From contig OX439133.1 in assembly GCA_949318235.1 (NCBI GenBank), positions 22,968,101-23,032,100 of the forward strand: a DNA stretch of 64,000 bases. Reading direction: 5' to 3'. Origin of the DNA: Ecdyonurus torrentis. Lineage: Eukaryota; Arthropoda; Insecta; Ephemeroptera; Heptageniidae. This document shows, one piece after another, positions 34,186 through 47,586 of this stretch. The translations under genes and the position numbers were made by a program. The notes beneath the pieces are model-generated. The model was not told where the DNA came from. It did no database searches and worked only from the letters and a program-made list of their open reading frames with translations. Numbering within the stretch: position 1 is the stretch's first letter; each line of letters begins with the position of its first letter.

Positions 34186-34693
34186 AAAATAATCAGTCTT
34201 GTAGTCTTTAACGTAAAATCGTTAACGTTAAGGTAACTATAACGTTAACTGATTATTTCTATAATATAGATTATAAAACATTGCAAAAAGTAACGTTATA
34301 GTTATAGCTTAACAAAAATTGAAGTTAAAATAGCGATAAATATAAGACTATAACGTTACTTTTTTAAAGAAATTTTGACTTTCTAATGATGAAAAAAATC
34401 AAGTAACGAATTGAGAGAAATAATAAATAAAAGTTCTCTTTTATTTATAAATTTGTAAATATAAGTAAAATATGAGCTTTTTAAATTATTAAATTTACGA
34501 ATAATCATAAAAATACATATTATTCTCTTAAAGCTGTTGACGTTATAGCTAACGTAAGTTATAGCGCTATAGTTAAGGTTATAGTAAGTTGGCGACAAAT
34601 TAGAGTTGACGATATCGTTTAAGTTTTAGATTTATATGAAATTAAGTTAACGTTATAGAAAAATCGGGTAACGACTACAAGACTGAAAATATT
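34186..34693. mobile_element. hAT-like MITE rich in AACGTTA (left arm)
   Basis: The element spans 34,194-34,685. Ends: CAGTCTTGTAGTC and GACTACAAGACTG. Flanking 8-mers AAAATAAT and AAAATATT agree at 7 of 8 positions, fitting a hAT-type 8-bp duplication. The interior is dense in TAACGTTA-type words (GTTAACGTTAAGG, CTATAACGTTAAC, AACGTTATAG). The 71-codon open frame inside (34,383-34,598) is not a gene. Confidence 0.75.
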
Positions 34694-35164
34694 AATGATT
34701 ATTGTCATACGTGAAAACTTTCAAAAATAAAATATGCGTCATTGTAATAAAAACTTTATAATTTTATTGTTGAAAATATCTACACTAAAAAATTAAAAAG
34801 CAAGTTATTTAAATGAAAAAAATACAAGTAACATGCAGTACTGAAAAAAAGGAGACAAATAAAAAACAAACAAACAAATTTGAAAAAAATATTTCAAAAT
34901 AATACAGTTTTAAAAGACATTATTTTAAATTGCATTTAGCCATTACAGATGTGCTTATAAATTAAAAAAGTCAATGAAAAGTAAATTTCTAAGTGTAGTA
35001 AACCAAGTAAAATAAAGCGTCATGCATAAATCAGTATGGAACCATAAACCAATCCTAACAAGTAACAAGCCCTTACTATTAAAATTTTTAAGATATGTTT
35101 TGTAAGTTGTACTGTAAAACAAAGAAAAATGTTGTGAAAGAAAGAAAGATCCAGCTTAATTATA

Positions 35165-35262
35165 ATAAGTAACTTCATGTTACTTTATGTTACTCATAGT
35201 AACACATGTTACTATGAACTGCCTGGGTCAATAAAGAAATCTTATTCTTATTTTTATTAACA
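35165..35262 (+). mobile_element. Probable LINE-type tail fragment (left arm)
   Basis: AACTGCCTGGGTCAATAAAG, then AAATCTTATTCTTATTTTTATT, looks like a non-LTR retrotransposon 3' tail. It is preceded by a small palindromic run of GTTACT/AGTAAC words (about 35,170-35,215). The mirror copy is at about 36,551-36,648. No coding part is present. Confidence 0.4.
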
Positions 35263-35620
35263 AAACGACTAGTTCAGAAAACAAACAAATTATGAGTAAA
35301 AATAATAATATAAATACCAATTCTTTGTAAAATATTTCAAAAACGATTTAAAAAATTTATAAAAGCTGAAATACTTGTACAGAAATATAAAACTATAGAA
35401 AAATGTTTCAAAATCTAAGCTTTATTGATAGATAGGAATTGATAGTAAATATGCCGTATTTTTTTTAACTATTATCACGCAAAAGTGTGGGGTCAAAAGA
35501 TTTTGAATTTACGTAAAAAAATTAAGGAATTATAGTGTATTAAAAGAGGTTAAGGAATAAGAATTATAGTATAGTGAATAAATTTTACAACACTGCAAAG
35601 CCTCAAATTGTAGCTAACAT

Positions 35621-35711
35621 TCCCCCCCCCCCCTCCCCCTGCTTCTCTCAACGCCACCCGCAATCACCGCCTGACGCCACCCGCCGCAACCCACCGCCGC
35701 CCGCGGCCGCC
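35621..35711. repeat. GC-rich inner shoulder of left palindrome arm
   Basis: A C-run of 12 is followed by about 80 bp of strongly GC-rich sequence with repeated CGCCACCCGC, ACCGCCGCCCGC and a GCGGCCGC at 35,703-35,710. In the right arm the matching run has 13 G. This is by far the most GC-rich part of the window. Confidence 0.9.
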
Positions 35712-36101
35712 TGATTCTAAGGTCTAAGTTTTAAAACTCGGCCGATATTAAATTTTCCCACGCCGGTTCTTAGTTTTAAAACTCGGCCGATATTAAATTT
35801 TCCCACGCCGGTTCTTAGTTTTAAAACGCGGCCGGTATAAAAATTTCCTGCGCTAGTTTTAAAGTTAAAAAACGCGTCCGGTATAAAAATTTCCTGCGCT
35901 AGTTTTAAAGTTAAAAAACGCGTCCGGTATAAAAATTCCCCGCGCTAGTTTTAAAGTTAAAAAACGCGTCCGGTATAAAAATTCCCCGCGCCATTTTTAA
36001 GTTTTAAAAAGCGGCCGGTATATAATTTTCCGCACAGATTCTAAATTTTGAAATGCGGCTGAAATGTTAAACCGATGTGGGAAAACTTTGTTCCGGCGGC
36101 G
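35712..36101. repeat. Palindrome spacer: 45-46-bp tandem units
   Basis: These are the only 390 bp of the structure without a mirror partner. They contain about seven units of 45-46 bp (period markers near 35,739, 35,784, 35,829, 35,875, 35,921, 35,967 and 36,012). Two unit types occur: GTTTTAAAACTCGGCCGATA (first two) and AACGCGTCCGGTATAAAAAT. Most later units carry a TATAAAAA word downstream of CCGG, all in the same orientation. The last unit is diverged (GCGGCCGGTATATAATTTTC). No open frame. Confidence 0.92.
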
Positions 36102-37126
36102 GGCGGCCGCGGGCGGCGGTGGGTTGCGGCGGGTGGCGTCAGGCGGTGATTGCGGGTGGCGTTGAGAGAAGCAGGGGGAGGGGGGGGGGGGGAATGTTAG
36201 CTACAATTTGAGGCTTTGCAGTGTTGTAAAATTTATTCACTATACTATAATTCTTATTCCTTAACCTCTTTTAATACTATAATTCCTTTATTTTTTTACG
36301 TAAATTCAAAATCTTTTGACCCCACACTTTTGCGTGATAATAGTTAAAAAAAATACGGCATATTTACTATCAATTCCTATCTATCAATAAAGCTTAGATT
36401 TTGAAACATTTTTCTATAGTTTTATATTTCTGTACAAGTATTTCAGCTTTTATAAATTTTTTAAATCGTTTTTGAAATATTTTACAAAGAATTGGTATTT
36501 ATATTATTATTTTTACTCATAATTTGTTTGTTTTCTGAACTAGTCGTTTTGTTAATAAAAATAAGAATAAGATTTCTTTATTGACCCAGGCAGTTCATAG
36601 TAACATGTGTTACTATGAGTAACATAAAGTAACATGAAGTTACTTATTATAATTAAGCTGGATCTTTCTTTCTTTCACAACATTTTTCTTTGTTTTACAG
36701 TACAACTTACAAAACATATCTTAAAAATTTTAATAGTAAGGGCTTGTTACTTGTTAGGATTGGTTTATGGTTCCATACTGATTTATGCATGACGCTTTAT
36801 TTTACTTGGTTTACTACACTTAGAAATTTACTTTTCATTGACTTTTTTAATTTATAAGCACATCTGTAATGGCTAAATGCAATTTAAAATAATGTCTTTT
36901 AAAACTGTATTATTTTGAAATATTTTTTTCAAATTTGTTTGTTTGTTTTTTATTTGTCTCCTTTTTTTCAGTACTGCATGTTACTTGTATTTTTTTCATT
37001 TAAATAACTTGCTTTTTAATTTTTTAGTGTAGATATTTTCAACAATAAAATTATAAAGTTTTTATTACAATGACGCATATTTTATTTTTGAAAGTTTTCA
37101 CGTATGACAATAATCATTAATATTTT

Positions 37127-37618
37127 CAGTCTTGTAGTCGTTACCCGATTTTTCTATAACGTTAACTTAATTTCATATAAATCTAAAACTTAAACGATAT
37201 CGTCAACTCTAATTTGTCGCCAACTTACTATAACCTTAACTATAGCGCTATAACTTACGTTAGCTATAACGTCAACAGCTTTAAGAGAATAATATGTATT
37301 TTTATGATTATTCGTAAATTTAATAATTTAAAAAGCTCATATTTTACTTATATTTACAAATTTATAAATAAAAGAGAACTTTTATTTATTATTTCTCTCA
37401 ATTCGTTACTTGATTTTTTTCATCATTAGAAAGTCAAAATTTCTTTAAAAAAGTAACGTTATAGTCTTATATTTATCGCTATTTTAACTTCAATTTTTGT
37501 TAAGCTATAACTATAACGTTACTTTTTGCAATGTTTTATAATCTATATTATAGAAATAATCAGTTAACGTTATAGTTACCTTAACGTTAACGATTTTACG
37601 TTAAAGACTACAAGACTG
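37127..37618. mobile_element. hAT-like MITE, mirror copy (right arm)
   Basis: Mirror of 34,194-34,685, starting CAGTCTTGTAGTCGTTACCC and ending GACTACAAGACTG. Its presence in both arms means the insertion pre-dates the duplication or was copied by conversion. Confidence 0.75.
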
Positions 37619-38104
37619 ATTATTTTAATAATGTCGATTGTTCAATATCTTTTCTGTAGTTTTAAATATATAGATTCTTTTGGTTTAACAAGTTAAACAT
37701 GTAAATTGGTCGGTTGGCTAGTTATTTAATTTAACAATTCTTTAATAATAAAAAAAATAATTATGTTACTTTATACTAATCAAACATAATTTTTGGCTTC
37801 TATTCTATAACGTTTTTCAATACGAATAATATTTTTGTGTTTTATGTTTCTATTTAACAGCCATGTTCTGTTTTAAGATGATTTAGTTTTTACTGCATTT
37901 TTGCTGCAATGCTTTATTATATGGTTAAAATAAAAGATTTCAATAAAGCTTTTGTTTACTTAAATGTTTATAATTATGCTGCTTTATGTATGAAGATGTA
38001 TTTCATTAAGTAAAATAGAAGTGTGAAATTTGCTTTGAATGACTTTTTTTATTATATAAACACATCTTAGTTTAAAAAAAATTATAGCATTTAATTGTAA
38101 TATT

Positions 38105-38505
38105 TTAAGGTGGTAGGTGGCCGACTGATATCTCGCAAATTAGACGGTTGTAAATTATATTATAAACACAAAATAAAGAAGAAATCTCGTGTAAAAGTTT
38201 ATTTACGTCAAACATGTGAAAATACGATCAAATATTTATGTTATTTTACTTTAAAGATAACATGTAAATGTAAAATTCAAATTTAAGCGACAAATTTTAG
38301 TCAAATTAGAAACTTTCTTAAACTTTATAATATTATTAAAACTTTTTTCGGAACAAAAAATATATATTTAAGAATAACTTGATTTTATTTACAAATTATA
38401 ATGTTTGTTTTGTTTGAAATATTTTTTTTTTTATTATTTTTTTTTTTTTGGAAATATAGATCTTTTAGCGATTTCCAGTCCAAGAAAGTCTCGTACTACG
38501 TTAAA
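38105..38505. mobile_element. TTAA MITE family A, mirror of copy 2
   Basis: Starts TTAAGGTGGTAGGTGGCCGA. It is the reverse complement of 33,308-33,707. Confidence 0.8.
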
Positions 38506-39825
38506 CCTTTTTCATTTTTAGTTATTTGTGTATTTTTAATATTCTCTCATTTGGATTTTTTTCGGTACTGTATTTAAAATTGTTACCTATTTTTATTTAA
38601 TTTTAGATTTGGATTTTGTTTTAAGAATGATAAATTAAATGCTTTTATTTTTATGCCTTTATGTTATTTTTTAATTTTCTTGAGTACGTCAATGAACAAT
38701 ATTAGTTTTTATACTGTTTTTTCAACAAGCTTATAAGGAGTTTTGAATAAAGTTTTTTTTTTTTTTCGTTTAACAAAATATTTATAACTTTATGGTTTTA
38801 ATTTCCTTCTGTTTTAGTTGTTTCTTAAATCAAACATTAATGTTAAACGACTTTATATAATTTTTGTTTAAGAATTATTGTATAATATTATTAACATTTT
38901 TATGTAAATTAACGAACACGTAGTGTAATGAGCAATCGAAAATACAACATAAACAAAATATTATGTATAAGACATAAATATATATTCTTTTTACTTTAAA
39001 TCAGATAATCAAATCTAAACCAAACTATATAAATTTTAAAACCAAGGAAAATTTTTTACATCAGATCACTATGAAGCGCCTAGAACTATTTGTATATTCA
39101 ATTAAAATCATTGTTTTGCATTGTATTAAAACTCATAACCAAAATCATAAAATAAGTTCATATTCAATTCAAAATAAAAATCTTTTACTTAAAAAAAATT
39201 GCAAGTTGCAGCTTTGTGGTTATATCCACCGTTTAAATTTTTAGATTTGTTATCCTTTTTCTTTAATTATTTTGATTCTTCTTTTTTTCTTTAGAAAATA
39301 TTTTTCTCAAAGACATTTATGGTTTATCCATTTACTTAATTGCATAATAATGATTTCAATATTGTTCTATTTTTCAGAAGTAGATATTTTTTAATTATGT
39401 ACAGCTCTTGCCGAAAGTTTAAGACTGGGGCAGCGGCGATCGCAGCATTTTCTCATGAAGATAACATAGTGTTAAAATGCGGGTTGCGTATACAAATTAT
39501 TCTCAAAGTTACAATTGTTTCTGTAAAGTGATATAAAATTATGTTTTATTTTTTTTTATGATATTTATAACTGTTTTTATTATTTTTTTTCTTGCTACGT
39601 AGTATTATTATTTCCCTTTTATTATAATTTCGAATGTAATCAAATAATTTCATGAATTTTTTCTGTTGGGGTTAGGTGTAAGAGTGGACCAGACATATTG
39701 TCAGGCTTAAACCTCGCTCTAATTTCAAAAAAGTTGTATTTTTTTCTCTATGCTTTTTTTTGAATAAAGATGATTATTTATTTATTTATTTATTATTATG
39801 GTCAGAGCTGTACTTGGTTTTCATT

Positions 39826-40230
39826 TTAAGGGGGTAGGTGACCGACTGATATCTCGCAAACTAGGACGGTTGCGAATAATAATAATTATACAAAGTGAAG
39901 AAAGAAATGTTACATAAAAATTTAGTTATGTAAAATATGTGAAAACACGGTTAAAAATTTAAGTTATTATACACTTTAAAGATAACATGTAAATGTGGAA
40001 ATTTAAATTTGAGCAGAAAAGTTTAGTCAAATTAGAAACTTTTTTACAATTAACAATATCATTTTATTTATTTTTTTTTGTATAAAAAAATATATATTAA
40101 ATTTACTTGTTTTTTTATGAAAATTAAAGTGTTTTTTTGGAATTAAATCATGTACAACAAAATTATTGTAAAAAATATATAGTTCTTCTTTTAGCGATTT
40201 CCGGTCCAAGTAGGTCCCACACCACCTTAA
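39826..40230. mobile_element. TTAA MITE family A, mirror of copy 1
   Basis: Starts TTAAGGGGGTAGGTGACCGA and ends TAGGTCCCACACCACCTTAA. It is the reverse complement of 31,583-31,987. Confidence 0.85.
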
Positions 40231-43200
40231 GAATTATTTTTAACTTTAATTTATTCACTAAATAAAAAACTTAAAATAATAATCAGGTGCTGCAACCGTA
40301 CTCAAAAAATGTGTGACCTGATCACAAAGTTTTTACCATACCGCAGCTTAAAATCAGACAATCAAATCTGTGGAATAGATTTTATTTTTATATTTTTTGT
40401 TTGTTAAATTTATTGTAGGTATATTTCTAATTGTAACTTATTAATTTTTTATTCTTTTTCTAAGGTTTTACATCACAACTTTTCTTCAAAATTACTTAGA
40501 TATGTTTTAGATATTCGTTTGTAATAAATAAATATTATAACAACTTACATTTATATTGTATTTAGTTGGTGCATTTTGCATCCCATTTATATATTTGTTT
40601 AAAAAATAAATCAAACAAACAAAATTTATCTCTAAAATCAATTCACTAATGAGACATTTATCTTAACCAAATAACATCAATTTTAATTTACAATTTCTCG
40701 AAAAGTGGCGCGTTTTGCTTAAATTTACTATTGTGTATTAATAAGTTGTTTAATTTGTGATTTGTTTTATTACTGTGTTATGTTTGTACGGGTTTAAATA
40801 AAAAAATTTTATATTTCTAAACTTTCTTCCTTTTTTTTTAAATTGTAGATTATCTATTGCTTCAAAATCTTTTACAATTTTTGAAATAATAATAATAAAC
40901 AAATAAAAATTCTTCTGCTATGAACTATTTATCTATTTCAATTTTTGTTTATTTATTATGGCTGCAATTCCTTTTTTTTTTCTTTTTTAAGCTGTTATAA
41001 AGCTAAATATTATGCCTAATTTTCTGCGTTGCTTCTTTTATTTTAACATTTTTTAATTCATAGGCAAAGCCTAAATACCCAAATAAAAAAAATAAAAAAA
41101 TAAAGAATATTTGTACCAGTAAATCCTAAAAGTACCCACCAAAGAGATACCTCTTTCCTTGGAAAATAGATGGCAAAATTTTTCTTTTTGATCTGTAGGT
41201 GTTACTGAAGTATAAATTTAACAACCTTTACCTAAAGAAAGTGGCATATTTTTTATAAATCGGAGTGTAAAAATATACATATAATAGTAAAATATTTATC
41301 TTTTTACGCTTATTTTATTGTAATTGAAATCATTTTTAAATTCTGAAATACTCTTTTACATGCAATTCGTAAAATATTGATAAAATGGACAGCTAAAATA
41401 CTTGGTTAATTTAACAAAAATATAGTTTTTGAACAAATTTGTTTAAAAACTTAAGTTAAAAGCAGATTATAGAGAAACGAGATCGAGATTAAATTTAGCT
41501 GGCTGAGAAAAAAAGCTGAGAAACCAAAAATTAGGGCCTGACAGCTGAGAAATGTAGCTGACAAATAAAGCTGACGAGCCTAGAGTGTAGGCCATGGGAT
41601 GGTTATAAAGATTAGGGCTGAGTTAAGGTTTTGAAAAATACAACAAAGATCTAGTAGTTCAGAAATATGGCCGGCAACTAAAACGGCAGGCAAACGTTAA
41701 AGAAAATGCAAAGGAATTAAAGCTGTGGATCGATTTAAAAAAAGAGCCAAGGATAGCTGAGGGTTGAAGAAAAAAAAAAAAAAAGAAAAAAAGAAAGAAA
41801 GAAAATAAGAAAGAAGTTGTAGGAAACTCCTAAGCAGCTTCTAAGCAACTTTTATATTTAATTTTTGGTGCTGAGCAGCTTAGGAAATGAGGTGCTCTAG
41901 TTATTGAAAATTTGTATGCAACTTTTTCGTATTTGAAGTTGCGTGAAACTTCTAAGCAGTTTGTTAGCAAACTTTTTTTACTTTGCTGCAGTGCAACAGT
42001 TTTTGGAAACTAAAGTGCGCTTGGTCATACAACATTCTTACGTATTTGCAGTTGCATGAAACTTCTACGAATTTTTTTTAACATTTGTTTTTTTACTTTG
42101 TTGCGGTTTAATAGTTCTTGGGAACTAAAGTGCGCTTGGTCGTACAATATTTACACAACTCTGACGTATTTGTAATTGCAGGAAATTCCCAAACAGTTTC
42201 ATGGCAATTTTTTTTTTACTTCGCTGCGGTTTAACAGTTTTTGGAAACTAAAAGTGCGCTTGGTCGTACAATATTTCTGCAATTCTTACGTATTTGCAGT
42301 TGCAGCAAACTCCTAAGCAGTTTTGTAGAACCAATTTATTTATCTTTATTATTATTATATTACATTTATGTTTCATAGCGGTTTCTGGAAATTTAGGTGT
42401 GTCGGTTCTTGCAAACCTTCATGTAACTCGCTTTTTTTTTTTCTTTTGAGGTTTTTTAGTCAAAAAACCATTAAAAAATATATCCCATTTTAGTAGTTTT
42501 TGCGTTTTTTTTAATCATTTTTTGACCTTATTTTTTAAATAATTTTTATATTTTTAGACGCTTTTTTGGTCATTTTCATTTTTCGTTGTCATTTTATTAT
42601 CAATTTTATGTTTTTAGACACCTTTTAGTTAATTTTTATGTTTTTGGAACATTTTTGTTTATTAATTTCATGATTTGCAAACTCTTTTTTATCATTGTAA
42701 TGTTTATTGATATTTTTACTGTCACTTTGAAGTTTTTTTAATTATTTAAAACCCTTTATATGTTTTTTTGACATCTTTTTTTTATCATTTTTAGTCTTAT
42801 GTTTGTTTTTTATTCCCCTTTTTTTAGCCCCCTTAATTGCTGTTTATTTTTTTTTACCTCTTTTATATTCATTTTTTTGTTTTTTAGACATTTTTTTTTG
42901 GTAATTTTCATGGTTTTAAGTCACTTTTTTTATTCGTTTTTTAAGATTATGTTTTTAGACACTTTTTATTGTTCATTTTGATGTTTTTTAGTCCTTTTTT
43001 TTTTTTAATTTTTTTTATCTTTTTAATTTTTTATTTTAATTATTTTTATGTTTTTTTGGTCTCTTGTTCTTTTTTATCATTTTTATGTTTTTAGTTGAAA
43101 TAAGTATTATAGAGTTGTTTTATTAATGGTTGCTAAATTTTATTCGCTCCTTTAATTTATGGTTAATGTACGCGACCCCGCTTGTTAAGAAGGAAAAAAA

Positions 43201-43490
43201 TCTGTTTTTTGAAAACGTTTTTTATATCAAGTATCCCTTAATTTTTATATGTTTTTAAAAAGGTACATTTTTCTGCAAGAACATAAAAAAAAAAACAGAA
43301 TAATAAAAAAAGGACAAAGAAAAAATAAAAATAAAAAATGCCAGCAATTAAAATTTATAGAGGAGATCGGTCAAAGAACATTGCCGCCGATGTTCCTCAA
43401 CAGACCTGCTCATTTTAGCAGGTTGTTATGTCATAACAGTTTCCTCGCTAAATTAATTTCCTCTGTTAGCAAATCACCTATTTTATCCTA

Positions 43491-43492
<2 letters not shown>

Positions 43493-43546
<54 letters not shown>
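43493..43546. repeat. (TA)n at outer right end of the giant palindrome
   Basis: TA repeats begin exactly where the right arm ends and are followed by unique TTATTTTTATTATTATTATT. Because TA is self-complementary the palindrome formally continues into it. The flanks beyond the two TA tracts do not match. Confidence 0.95.
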
Positions 43547-43549
<3 letters not shown>

Positions 43550-43732
43550 TTTATTATTATTATTATATATTATATATTTGCCGCATGATAAAATGTGTTT
43601 CCATGTAAAATCAATCTACATTGGGTGAAATTTTCTCAGTCAAATACAAAATGCAATTAGTTAACAACTTTTGACTAAACTATAAGCCTCTTCTATACCT
43701 ACTGTACTGTGCCGTCAAACTCAAAACTACTT

Positions 43733-45125
<1,393 letters not shown>

Positions 45126-45138
45126 TGTCTTTATAGTT

Positions 45139-45187
45139 TGAGAGAGAGAGAGAGATTTATGAATGTTAGAAAGAAAAAATACTAATA

Positions 45188-45221
<34 letters not shown>
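45139..45221. repeat. Two short (GA)n tracts
   Basis: GA repeats at about 45,139-45,155 and 45,191-45,221. Confidence 0.95.
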
Positions 45222-45225
<4 letters not shown>

Positions 45226-45815
45226 AAAGTATTCGTGTGTATGTAAATAACAACAATATTATTTATTCTAAGTTTGACAATGTCAAGTCCAGTATAATTT
45301 GATATTCAAATTTGCATGCAAATATTATGTAAATCATATTGTAAGACATCACAGAACATGTTTAAATATCTTAACATTTTGTAGCAATAATATTTGTGTT
45401 TTCAGACATATATAAGACATATATAAGGTCAACTTACAAGTTAGCTCAGATATTTTAACTTCTCATCATATTACATATTACATGATCCATAATACAACGT
45501 TAACTTTAACCTAAATTTTTATCCTTGTGAATCTTATTTTCTCGTAATTTTCGATTTATGATCTGATTATTGATTAATAAATTACTAAAAAGTTTTGAAA
45601 AGAAAAAAAAAACGTGTTCTGTTATATTTTTATTATTTTATGCAAACATTCTTATATCAGTGTAACATATTTATTCAAAATGTTAAATTCTAAAATTTAT
45701 CCAAAGAAAAATAAATATTCTTTTAATATTTCTTTTGCAGGTGTATTCATATTAGATTCTTATTACTTACGATTATGTTATGACTGATATTCAAACACTA
45801 GAAATAATGAATGAT

Positions 45816-45818
<3 letters not shown>

Positions 45819-45879
<61 letters not shown>

Positions 45880-45881
45880 TC
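45819..45881. repeat. (CT)n microsatellite
   Basis: CT repeats with one CTGTCT interruption near 45,866. Confidence 0.97.
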
Positions 45882-46382
45882 ACGTAAGCTTCGAATTACT
45901 TTTAAATAAATATTAAAAATGCAATTAAACTTAAAAAAAACGCCTGCATTTTCTAAATATTTAACATTTTACTATTAATTTAATTTTGATATTTCTTTTC
46001 ATGTGTTATAAAAATATTGATGAAATTTCAAAGTTATGAGAAATTTGTAAAAAAAAAATAACGCGATGTTAAATGTGAAAGGTGATGTACTGACCAAACT
46101 CTACAACATAACCCAACATCAAAGAAAAACATGAAACATGTGAGGTAACTTCTTGGAAATTTGATGTTAAATTAATAAGGAAGTCAATTTGATGACAAAT
46201 CAATGTCTTCCTGTGTTTGTCTCTTATGTGACTGCAAGGAGAAGAAAAATTTAGTTTTGTGTTTGTTTTGTGTCCATCAACTTTTTTACATTTTGTTATT
46301 TACTGAAATGTTTTAGTTAACCGTTTCATTGCACGATATAAAATTTGTGAGATTTATTTAATGTTTGAAATTTGTGATTGTA

Positions 46383-46618
<236 letters not shown>

Positions 46619-46724
46619 ACACGTACAAAAACAAAAGTTTATTGGTCTGTAAGCTGCAAACTCTAGTTAAACCTTAGTATAATCTTTTTATTTTATTATT
46701 GCAACAATCAAAATAACAACTTAG

Positions 46725-46990
46725 CTACGGTTGAACTAGTTACTTAGCGTCACAGCTTACGGGGGTACTTATTGAGTAATTTTAATTATTCTAGCTCAAT
46801 GCAGCAACATTTATACCTATCAATATATATATTTATACTATACTGTAAAGTGCATGTACAATACATAGCATTATAGTTAAGATGCTTTGCATAATTACTT
46901 ATGTTATTACTAATAGCAACATTTGTGCTCTACAATATACTAGTTATTTATGCAGCATAAATTACGTAATTTATTTTTTTCGTATATCTG
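46725..46990. mobile_element. MITE family G, longest copy
   Basis: AGCTTACGGGGGTACTTATT and GCATAAATTACGTAATTTAT mark the ends. Between them are CTCAATGCAGCAACATTTAT, TACTATACTGTAAAGTGC and GATGCTTTGCATAATTACTT. It aligns with 18,435-18,575. Confidence 0.55.
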
Positions 46991-47379
46991 TTGTAATCAC
47001 CAGATTTTATTCGAAAGCAGAAATGTTTTTTTAAAAACAAGGTACAGTATTATATTATGGAGAACAGCACAAGTATTCTAAAATTGCTAAATAAGAGGAA
47101 ATTCGAGGAAGTAAATTATATTATACATTTCAATTTGTCAAATTACAATTATGTATAATGTGAGATTTAAACTTCATTATTGATGCTATATAGGTTTATG
47201 AAGGTTTCGAATTGCTACTGAAATAATTTAGTATTAAGACTATTATTTATTTATTTAAAGACTATTATTTAAATAATTTAGTCAAAATAATCCTTGATGA
47301 AATAATTATTAGTAGAATGTGCGTTTATTACTTTGAAATACATTAAACATAAGCTGGCAAGTATGTGTGGAGTGAGTTT

Positions 47380-47382
<3 letters not shown>

Positions 47383-47462
<80 letters not shown>

Positions 47463-47492
47463 AGTGTGTGTGTGTATGAGTGTGTGTGCGTG

Positions 47493-47582
<90 letters not shown>
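47383..47582. repeat. Compound (TG)n-(CT)n microsatellite
   Basis: TG repeats at 47,383-47,459, an imperfect TGAGTGTGTG zone to about 47,495, then CT repeats at 47,497-47,582. Open frames here (up to 116 codons) are artefacts. Confidence 0.98.

Positions 47583-47586
<4 letters not shown>

Larger units (their letters stand above)
28321..35711 (+). repeat. Left arm of giant palindrome, 7,391 bp
   Basis: This arm is the reverse complement of 36,102-43,492. Paired coordinates add to 71,813 across most of the arm. The sum changes by only 1-2 bases at a few indels, so colinearity is essentially complete. Every open frame in one arm reappears mirrored with identical translation (28,832/42,981; 31,604/40,209; 32,282/39,531; 34,383/37,429). 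All are AT-driven and lack family motifs, so none is called. The inner end is GC-rich and stops at CCGCGGCCGCC (35,701-35,711). Confidence 0.97.
36102..43492 (-). repeat. Right arm of giant palindrome, 7,391 bp
   Basis: Reverse complement of 28,321-35,711, down to nested transposons and spurious open frames. Differences I noticed: G-run 13 versus C-run 12 at the shoulder; AATACTAT versus AATACACTAT (a 2-bp indel near 35,537/36,275); one T/A substitution beside the poly-T near 36,290; and T-run 14 versus A-run 13 near 38,753/33,047. I did not align the arms exhaustively. Mirrored features: family A MITEs at 38,105-38,505 and 39,826-40,230, and LINE-like tails at 36,551-36,648 and 39,658-39,801. 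Further mirrors are the hAT-like MITE at 37,127-37,618, the ~120-bp tandem repeat at about 41,813-42,328 and the T-rich degenerate repeat at about 42,413-43,113. Confidence 0.97.

Noticed and set aside
31604..40209. Pairs of identical open frames in the two palindrome arms, suggestive of duplicated genes
   Set aside because: They are short, AT-driven and without family motifs. They overlap MITEs or degenerate repeats. Identity follows from the palindrome itself.
28321..43492. Simple long-read hairpin (missed adapter) artefact as sole explanation of the palindrome
   Set aside because: Not excluded. However, a 390-bp non-mirrored spacer with its own tandem repeat, a 2-bp indel and a substitution between arms make it less likely than a real inverted duplication.
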